Below the pieces are notes generated by a model. The model did not search any database. It saw only the letters and a list, made by a program, of their open reading frames with translations, and was not told where the DNA came from. Below are positions 55,284 through 64,000 of a stretch of 64,000 bases of DNA, in pieces. The stretch spans positions 1,550,001-1,614,000 of the forward strand of contig JAGFMI010000006.1 in NCBI GenBank assembly GCA_021030905.1. The letters are read 5' to 3'. The first letter of the stretch is position 1, and each line of letters opens with the position of its first letter. A program made the translations under genes and the position numbers. The stretch comes from Pyrenula massariospora. Lineage: Eukaryota > Ascomycota > Eurotiomycetes > Pyrenulales > Pyrenulaceae.

Positions 55284-58017
55284 CGTGGCAAGCAAAAGGT
55301 TGTTGGCTCATAGGAAGAGCATCATGCTGAGCTGCACCCCATAGTATGAGAGTCGTCGGATTTCACCTTCACCCCATCATTATTCTCTTGGACGGGAACG
55401 CGTCGCCCCGCGCCGACGCGTTGAGCGGCCCTCCTTTCCAAAATGGTTAGCCTTCAACAGTGGAGCAATTCGATCATCTCCTCCAACTACTCCTTCTACA
55501 ATTACTTAAGAATGATAATATTATTTATTCCCTATGACGTTTCTAAGAAGAATTTAACGGCGCGGGATAAGCTCTAACTATTAACGAAAAATAGCGCTAC
55601 GCCGTTGCTGGCATCGGCATGTCATCGATTTCCTGGACAGCTTTGGAAGATCGCCGAACCGGGATTGGCGGGGATGACTTTCTCGAGACCGGTAGAACGA
55701 GTGGATGAGAATAGGCGGAAACAACTAGTCGTATAGGTAAGGAGGCGGCGCATGGCGGTGGGAACGATATGGGTTATGCCCAGTGAGATGAGATAAAACT
55801 CTCCCTGATGGGAAGAATGGGAATCGGAAAGGTAAATCTGATGAGCATTCAAGATCCTGCGGTGCCGCCATGCGTCGGTCAAACCGCTATTCAAAGGATG
55901 GAGGCGAGGGCCAGGAAGTTTGACCAGACTGGATGAACTGGCGGTCTTCTTGATGGTAGCGTACACTGCACGGAGATGCTGGGCACCAGATGCGTGGACC
56001 GTTCATGACCGGCATCCTGATGGATAAAGGTGCAATACCTGTACTGTATAATTACTAGTTTTGGAATAGCAGAAGTAGGCGTGCTAAGTTTCACTAGACA
56101 CGTAATGAAACGGTTCTTGCTTGGACCAATGGAAGCGATTGACATTCCATTTGTAGAACCCGACGAATTGATGTAAGAAGTTGACGTCGCAGAGCTCGCA
56201 TTAGCACGTTGAGACCGGTCTATCTCTAGTTCAGATCGTCACCGGTAGAGCACAAAATTACCCTGGTTCGTGTTTGAGCTGATAGGTTCGCTCGGCGTTT
56301 GGGAACCTTATTAAAGGAGAGGAGATGGCTGTGGATTCATGAAGGGTCCGCCCAGACAATCAAGTCCAATCTGAGTTGGCATCTGTGGGAACTGCTTGCC
56401 GTTGAAAGCTTGGACAGACCGGCAGTCGTGTGAGATAGTCCAGCTTGAACGTTCTCATAAGACTCGGTAAAGGTCCTTGCATGATGGCTTCCGGATCTTG
56501 GCGATCTCGACTATCGCATGATAGAAATCATTTCACGGTTGCACCTCGCTTGATGAAGAAAAAGGCGGCTTCGATGGCGGAACGAGCGCAATCTTTGACT
56601 CCTTTCGGCGGGCTTTACGGCTTGTGGCTCCGTTGGAGTAGTGCGTGGGGAGATATAAGATCGGTTAGATATTATGAGGTCAATCTTCTCATCGTCGTCA
56701 AAAATAAAGGTGTGAGCCTGAAGGATCGATTGAGTAGCACGAGCGGGTTTTTCGAACTCGGAGACGGATTCGGGGGCGTTATTTAAAACGTCTACATGGA
56801 AAAAGTGATATTGATTCTGGTGAAAAAGGGGGAGTGGCCCCTGGAGACGGCGCAAATGTGGTTTAACCGGTTAAAGCGAACGGCGACGGAGGAGATATCA
56901 TCACCGAATATCTGGAGTTTGAGCTGTGAACAGCTCTGGTGGAGCAGGTTGTGGAGGAGTAGTGGTATGTAGGGTGTCCTAGTGTTGAGGTAGAATATCA
57001 TGACAACGCGTGGTTTCTGCATCACATCAGATATTTCCTGCTCCACCAAACTTCACCTTACACCTGCCCCATGCAATCAATTCTTAATCTCAGCATCCTG
57101 AGAAGAGTCAGAATTGATGGAAAGTCACCTTAGAGCCTCCGCAGTTCTATGACAAATTCTTCCGTCTCCAGCCGGGGAATTAGAACGCACGGTCTACAAC
57201 GGATGTCTAGGTCCCCGAATGGCTGGTCATTAAGAAAATATTACAGAAAATTTTCTCGGAGTCGCTGCAAAATATAGCGGTGCAGTAGGGTGCGTCAGCA
57301 TACTCCGTCTTCTATGGCTGTTCTCAAGGGGTGTTTGCGTCCACTGCAGGGCCGGGACGTTCTTGGCCCTGTTGCATTATGTTCAGGGATACATTTCCCT
57401 CTTGGAAGGTCTGAGATCTTTCTGAACCGGGAGGCCTCCTTAAAGGTATGCTCTTACAGTCAGCGGAGCTTATTCGGTGTAGATCGGAGGCCACTGTAGG
57501 GTCGCAAGAGCGAAAGGTGTGGTGAGAGCTGGTGGGCATGACGGAGAAGTCGGGCGGAAGGCAGGGCATGAGATCACCTCTCGGAAAGTTTTAGTCGGAC
57601 GAAGTGCCTGCAATAGGAATTCACAATGATCGTATTGCAAATTATGCTTTTTGTAGGGAGTCGTGGCTTTTGATTGTCTGTTCTCGAGCTCTGTAGTGGA
57701 CCAAAAACTTATCATCACGTGCAGATAACGGGGAGCTCCGTCGTCCCATGCCGCGGTGTTTGTAAACAGGTTCCTTAAGCTTTTCCTCAGCATCTGAGAG
57801 TATATGAACTTTTCAGCTCAAGCTCAGCCAAATACATAACTGCAGCCCCTACTCCTGCCCTGTCGAACCAAAAGTCTTAAGCTATCGCTACATCCGAAAT
57901 ATCGGATTCAGGCACGTCCTGCATTTAGGCATGTCGAGGAAACTTCACTATCCCATGCTCTGAACGGTGTCTCTCAATGAAGTCTAGATAGCAGTCTAGA
58001 TCTAAATCTTGGTCTAG
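55284..58017. other. Sparse 2.7-kb region
   Basis: No frame here has a recognised motif. Frames of about 110 codons at 55622-55966, 56445-56786 and 57470-57793 overlap others on the opposite strand and look random. The APC10 promoter lies at the left end and the transcription-factor terminator at the right. Confidence 0.4.
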
Positions 58018-60770
58018 TCATCTTCCTTTAATCTGCTGTGCTGTCCGCGTGAGCTCTAAAACATCTGCCAGAGGCACTTCATTATCGAGATTCAACCTCC
58101 CAAAGATACCGCAACCCATGCTCAAATACGATATGCTCTTCTTTGCGCCGTTGCTGCTCGCCACGTCCAAAAAGGTCATACAAATGGACACTGAAATCAA
58201 GTCGAGAAATTTGCTATCGGTTGTATTCTTAGTGACTTGACGCAGTACATGATCGGAAGTCATCCACTTACCTGTCTAGTATATCCAAAGAAGATATCTG
58301 ATTCGTAATCGCTAAAACCACTTGCGCAGAGCTCACGCACAGCTCCATACTCCTCCTGCGACAGTCCTCCGATACCTTGTCCACCGACTGGCTGCCTGAC
58401 CATGGAAAATAAATCATAAAGATGGCCTCGTGATACTGTCGGAACATGGTTAATGCAATATGACGCATTTGATGATCGTCCAAGGTTCTCCGCATGTCAT
58501 GCTTGTGGATTTCCTGTAGTGGAGCTGGGAGGTGGCTCCGCCAGCCCTCCAAGAGCTTGTATGCCATCTCCAACTTCTGCTCCCGCTCCAATAGTGATTG
58601 GCGGAGTGCTCTCTGGTTGTACAGCATTTTGGCTGCAGAACTGGCCACGGTAGCATACAGACACTGAAGTGGAAACCAATCCGTCTCCTTGCCCGCCTGT
58701 GGCGGCGCATGATCAATCCAATCATGATCTAGTGCCTATTCACTGTGGTCAGAAGACTCTTCTCAACTTGCGCCGTGAAGAGGTTCTTACTGGTGAGATT
58801 CCACGCCGCAGAGAATGAGAGACCTCGACTGAATACAGAAACCATATGCTCCTCCTTGCAAGATCCTGGTCTTCACTATTTTTGTTTTCATTGTACATCG
58901 AGTCACGGTTTTCAAGTTTCAACGCCCTAGCGCAACTAACTGCCCCTGTCAAAAGCTCAGAATGTATGGTGTCATCGATCTGCTCCGACACGGTTATCTA
59001 AATTGTCGATCAGCTTTACCCTCGTCGAATAGACAATATAAACCGACCATTGCTAGAATTGTCTAGTTAGTCAGTAATAAGCACTTGATCACGCCAAGAA
59101 CTTCAGCTTACCTGCAATTTCAGAAGTGTGTTCGGCGAGCGTAACACATTACCACGAAAACGCAATGCAGTTCTTGAGTAACAGTCGGCCTTCCTTCTCT
59201 CGTCCGGACCTACAAATCGCTGCGTAATTGCCAGGAAGGCTTGATAGCCGAACGCCATGACCGAATCGATCAGCGATATTAACATCGAACTCCCGTGCGA
59301 CCGGCCCCTCGCTGCTTTGAGCAAGTTATCGAAATATGATCTTGTCAAGAAGTTCGAAATGCTATATTTGTTCGTAATTACTTCAACAACAAACTTCGGG
59401 GAGATCTAAATTACCCTAGTGGTTGTTGAAAGCATGCTACTCACGTTAACGAGGTTGGCAAACTTTTGATTATCATATCGTGATTACGAGACGTACCGGC
59501 TTTGCAGCTTTCCATCAGGGCTGGATCATTCCAATACCAGTTGGCATAGCTATCATGACGCTGCTCATCGCTGAGATCTACCGATGATACCTGAGACTGT
59601 ACACGAGATATTCTCTTGAAGATTCGACCTATCTCATCTCTTTTGGCGCTGCTTACGCTCTCGAGCCATCGATCCTGTACCGAGAAGATTGCCTTGAGAG
59701 AGAAGTTGATGCTGGGTATGGGATCTTTTTTGGACCTGATCAACATTCGTTCTTCCAATCTTGAGATCAAAGCTCTTACCTAAATAACTTCCTGTGGGGA
59801 CCTTCTGGCTTGCGTGAGCATATATAAAAGTCACATTCAAAATAAAGAATGCAGTATGAATACTCACCTTCTCATTAAGGCCTAGTGACGCAATTAACTC
59901 CGCCGAGGACGCTGTGGAGTCAAAGCTTTGAGCTGATCGACTGTAGATTGGAGACATATCTAGCTCTGTTAACGCGGTCGAACTTGCAGCTGTGGAGGCA
60001 TTGATGGGGTCGGCTGAGAGTGGGATGTCCAAGTCGAATTGCCAGTCAGTATCGGTTGTGAGAAGGGGCCAAGACAATGCATTGTAATCTTGGACGTCCC
60101 TTGTATCCGTTGGTGGTAGCGGTGGTAAATTGTGGATATCGTTCTGGTCCATCGCCATGTTCCAAGTAGGATCTCCGACGTACTCGTTAGGCACACTCGG
60201 TATAGTGTTCTGATCACCCGGGATCGATGTTTTTCCTTGCAAAATGTTATGAGACTTATTTTCTAGAGAGCCGGCTGCCCCAGTTGATTGGAGTGTCAAG
60301 TCTGGCGACAGCTGCGCCCCATTTGTCCCATCGACAACGATGTCGGTCGTGCCATTGCGCATCTCATCAAGTTGGGGCTGAGGTTCTGGAGATTTATCAG
60401 ACGGCGCGGATCCAACCGATTTCTTGGATTGTCTTTTTTTCGAAGGCAGGTATTGGCATTCTTGGTTATGCCTCTAACGGGTTCCATTAGTTTAGGAGAA
60501 CACATCAAGGCATATCGCACGTACCCGGCAGTTCACACAGGGCGTAGCGCCGTCACCTTTATGTTTCACATCACTATTTGTATGACTTGCCGCCGGCGGT
60601 CTGAGATACTCACAACGAACTTTCTTTAACTTGCACAATCCACATGCCCCTCGTCGGCGCGGCTTCCATCTTCTACTAGTCGTTGAAGACGGAGAGCGCG
60701 GACCAGTGGGCGTTGTGGAAGCTGTTTGTATCGGTGTAAGCGGTGCCTGTGGCATAGTCTCATTGCTCAT
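58018..60770 (-). CDS. Zn2Cys6 fungal transcription factor
   Basis: Ten hand-spliced exons (60614-60770, 60525-60556, 59868-60473, 59780-59808, 59445-59735, 59112-59361, 59020-59062, 58791-58945, 58272-58735, 58018-58213) keep phase and give 740 residues. The zinc cluster at about residues 43-70 is C-x2-C-x6-C-x5-C-x2-C-x6-C (CGLCKLKKVRCDG, then TPCVNCRRHNQEC). It is split by two introns, one inside the third Cys codon. A basic KKRQSKK linker follows, then a polar, acidic stretch. The middle-homology part carries LLKLQTILAMVGLYCLF, ARRSIWFLYSVEVSHSLRRGIS and ALDHDWIDHAPP, the fungal-specific transcription factor domain pattern. The target genes are unknown; no metabolic cluster lies next to it. 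Exons 4 and 5 are the least certain. Confidence 0.88.
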
Positions 60771-63700
60771 GTCCGCTACTATTTCAAGAAGGTATGCTTC
60801 GCTACCAAGCTAGCCCATGCTCGGATAGCTTTCCTTGGTCTCGCGAGGACAAGGCTCAGGTGACGCCTATATAGGATGTCATGCTTCCTGGTCAAATCTG
60901 TGGATGGCGAATAGTGTGTACTAGTAGTAACGTGAGACGGAAAGCCTTTATTCTTGGTCATGACCAGCTCTGTTTGTCAGCCAATTGAAATGTCTACGAC
61001 TATCAGGCTAGCAAGCCTTTGGATACGAGTACAATCCGAGACTGTAGCTTACATTCAACGACGCGTTCTAGCTGATCGACGGCAGAGAAACGGGAATAGC
61101 ATCTTGACATAAAAGTAATGAAAGTAGCGAGGCAAATCCCCATTGGCTAGATTCGTGGAAGCCAATGGGCAGATTTCCACCTTCCCAACATCAATCTCTC
61201 CTAGTCAGAGCAAGGGCAGAGGAATGTACCGATTGGCTGACTTCTAAAAGAATAGAAGATGAATCTCTCCCCGTATCTGCACGAGGCAAGCTTACCGGAG
61301 TTCGGCAGGTGACAGGGGCGTTAAAATCGAAAGCGAGCGAATGGCCCGTGCACAAGGAGTTACATGAATCTTGATATACTTCTCACGCAATGCCAAGTAG
61401 TACCGCCACCGACTTGGCTTTGGCAGATCTTTCCTCACCAAATTTGTGGACGTCGTACAGAGGCTGCTGGCTCCACGCCGATTCCAGACCCTTGACATCA
61501 CCCGTACATAGTAAGCCGCACTTCCCGCTCACTCATATGCCTGCTCGATGGATGAACTAGCCGCGGCATTGTGGTGGGTACATGGCTGGCCTTAACTACG
61601 TAAACTAGCAGCAAGGCTGCCCGTCCCGTCATGTCGTTTGCTGATCATCCGAACGGGAGGCAGGGGAGCATCCCGCGGCTAGCAGAAGGCTAGCAATAGG
61701 ATTCATCTTAGCACCGGAATTCAGAGGTCGATTTTGCCGGAGTTGACAGGGCTGGGCGAGCGTGAAGAGACTGAGAAGTAGAGAGTACACGGACTCTGTT
61801 GGATCTCTCGCAACTGGGCTCCGAACCGATCTCAAGTTCAACTGCCGTTATGGAGGGCGGAAGCGTTCCGCACACACCTCATGCCGTGCGACCAGAGTAC
61901 CAGGTACCTCATCTTTACACTGCAGCGCTCATCACCGCCTCTCTTGCATGCAGCAATAATTTCTTATGCCGTTGCGGCTCGGTGTTACGACGGCAATTCT
62001 CAGCTTCTCTGGAAATAGTTCAGCCTCGTCAACGCCCTGGAGGAGTGCCCTCGACGACCTTGATGTACAGGAGTCCCTGCGTCGAAACCACGTTAGGTCC
62101 AATTTATCTCATGCAACTAGAATCCCGACTCCTGCATCTCCTATCATCGTCGAACCGTGTCAGATCCACAGGGGCGGGCACTATCATGACTTGCTTTGGA
62201 AGGAATTTCAAGCTCAAGCCGCACCCCACTGTACCTATGACTCTCTACAATGTTTCGCGTCGCGGGTGGCTGAGAACGTCATGCATATCTCGGCACAAGC
62301 CCGACATGGCACCGAACATCGGCCGGACAGTGGCTCGAGCTTTTGCCACGAAAGGTTGGAGAACAGCGATAAAGGCTTACAACACTGGTGATAAGATCCA
62401 AATCTAAAGTCATTTCAGACCCCGGCGTCGCCGTCAAGGTGCAACCCAAAGCCAGGGATCACCCACAATCGGGGTTTAGAATTAAGCGCAGTCTTAGCTT
62501 CAGACTCGTGCGCCAAGACTACGCTTAATTCGAAACCCCGAGAGCATTATTGACATTCAGGCGGCGACATTTGGAGCGGTGAAGGTAAAAGATTCATGGA
62601 TTGGCCTAGATGCAAAGCCTTGCTGCAGGATGATGATATGAGTGTTTCATGACTTTATCCTTGAGGTAAGGAATTTAATCCCACCGGATCCCACTCGGCT
62701 GCTGCATTCTCCGGTTAGAGTTTCCCACCCCTCATATCCAGCTCGGAGGATCTATCTATGGAAACCAACAATTTTCCCCTTTTAGAACTCGAATTGATTT
62801 CCTTACCGCTTCCGACTATCATGACCTTAACCCAGCTGCTTCGAAGACGATCAAAGAGATGAAATCAACGTGTGCGGGTGCATTTCCCATGACTCCTGCT
62901 GTGTTCTTATTTTTGATGCACCTGATTTGGTATTGCCTTTTCCTTCCCAGTTCATTTGTCGTCACCGTTGCAAGTCTTACTGAATTCTAGGGTTTCATCA
63001 CATCCCTCGGTCGCTGACGTGGCCGTAGCCTCGATGAACTTGCTTCTTGTACTCCTTCAACTTTACTAGCAAATGAACCTCTTGCATCTTACGTCTTAGC
63101 TGATATTGCAAACGTCTTCCGCCGCCTTGATTCTCGGTGACTTTAGAGCAGTCTGCTTATCAAGCAATCGCTCGCATTTTCTATGATCAGTTCAGAAAGT
63201 CTCTGCCAATTGAGCATTGCCAAGCCAATTTTGAAAGCTTTGTGGAGCGAATTCGCCTTTACCAGTCTCCAAGAACCGTGTTCAGGGTGTGACACTAACG
63301 GCTGCCATCGGGTCAATCTCCCCAATAAGTTATTTAATCTCATCAAGGGGAGAGAGGACGGGCGGGAGGAAGAACCGCTGCAGACGCTTCTGCATATTTG
63401 TATGCAAACTTCACGGGAGGAACCAAGCCTAGAACCGTGCGTTTCTCCTGGTGGCGGACGGCTATTGCTACCCCAATAACAGAGCTAGCGGACTAATCTC
63501 CTCATACCATGGTTCGACCTCGCATCCGGCACGTGTATCGCTCAGATCGATGCTGGCAGATACACCCAATCGGCGCCGTTCTCCGTCTTAGCCATTTTAG
63601 GTACCTCCACCCGCCTGTCGATCATTACCAGACTTGGAAATATCTGCATGGCTTGCATCTGTGTATCGCGAGCCCCACGTCCATCCCACACCGCCAAGAG

Positions 63701-64000
63701 CTCGTCCCTAGTTGATCCTGTGCATCAAATGAACTATCAGCGGGATAACCACGCTATCATGATCAAGCATGACGGGTATCATATCTAGTTCCCGCATATC
63801 GTGACGTGGAGCAGCAGCACAATATTCTTGGCAATGGGGATAATACCGTACCTGATTAGCGCAGCACTCGAGCAGGCTCTAGAGGCGCAGTGCATACTTA
63901 CTCACGGCTTTTGCGATTTGGTCATCCGCCGCAGATCCAGTCACTCCGAGCCGTGCAACGGTTCGTGATGACCTGGAGCGCTGCCTCCTCTGCACGACAA
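60771..64000. other. Gene-poor right end
   Basis: No supportable gene. The plus frame at 61799-62407 (202 codons) has no family pattern and changes character along its length; a second frame is open over the same DNA. The foldback at 62470-62540 is the only clear structure. Confidence 0.4.
62470..62540. repeat. Foldback inverted repeat, 29-bp arms, 13-bp loop
   Basis: Left arm 62470-62498 and right arm 62512-62540 pair at 26 of 29 positions (outer CGGGGTTT, inner GAATTAAGCG and AGTCTT). The loop is 13 bp. No target-site duplication is obvious next to the arms. It could be a tiny MITE-like element, a cruciform site or a transcript hairpin. Confidence 0.85.

Noticed and set aside
61799-62407. 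202-codon plus frame
   Set aside because: No motif, a second frame open over the same DNA, and it lies in a region without other gene signals.
1-64000. tRNA or rRNA genes
   Set aside because: No convincing A/B box pair or cloverleaf was seen by eye; a covariance-model scan would be decisive.

Overview
This window looks like nuclear DNA of a filamentous ascomycete (Pezizomycotina, possibly Leotiomycetes). The evidence is short introns of about 45-85 bp with GT..CTAAT/CTGAC..AG signals, a Zn2Cys6 regulator, two HET-domain genes, a HET-C homologue, and housekeeping genes that match fungal families. Exon joins were worked out by hand from splice signals, reading phase and family motifs. All of the multi-exon models described as complete keep one open frame.

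Layout. 1-16.7 kb is gene-poor: decayed coding fragments (one SNF2-like), several minisatellites and a degenerate dispersed repeat, with no gene I can call intact. 16.7-25.9 kb is a conserved block: LEU2 (3-isopropylmalate dehydrogenase, minus, four exons, with a CCG-N4-CGG Leu3-type site upstream), an MFS sugar/inositol transporter (minus, three exons), a Herp/Usa1-like ER ubiquitin-domain protein (minus) and, divergent from it, mitochondrial phosphatidylserine decarboxylase psd1 (plus).

26.2-52.1 kb is the accessory part and resembles an allorecognition island: a HET-domain gene (minus), a divergent sequon-rich membrane protein of unknown function, a PTC6-like mitochondrial PP2C, a HET-C homologue with eight exons, then a divergent pair made of a heptad-repeat coiled-coil protein and a DUF7580-like protein, and after a 5 kb sparse stretch a second HET-domain gene. 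52.5-60.8 kb holds a basic hypothetical protein, the APC/C subunit APC10/DOC1 and a ten-exon Zn2Cys6 transcription factor, all minus. 60.8-64 kb has no convincing gene but carries a strong 29-bp-arm foldback.

The housekeeping genes work in separate pathways (leucine synthesis, transport, ER-associated degradation, phosphatidylethanolamine synthesis, mitochondrial dephosphorylation, mitosis). The candidate system is the 26 kb run of incompatibility-type genes: HET-C close to HET-domain genes recalls the Neurospora het-c/pin-c arrangement, and the coiled-coil/DUF7580 pair has the build of a fungal self/non-self recognition module. That functional link is inference.
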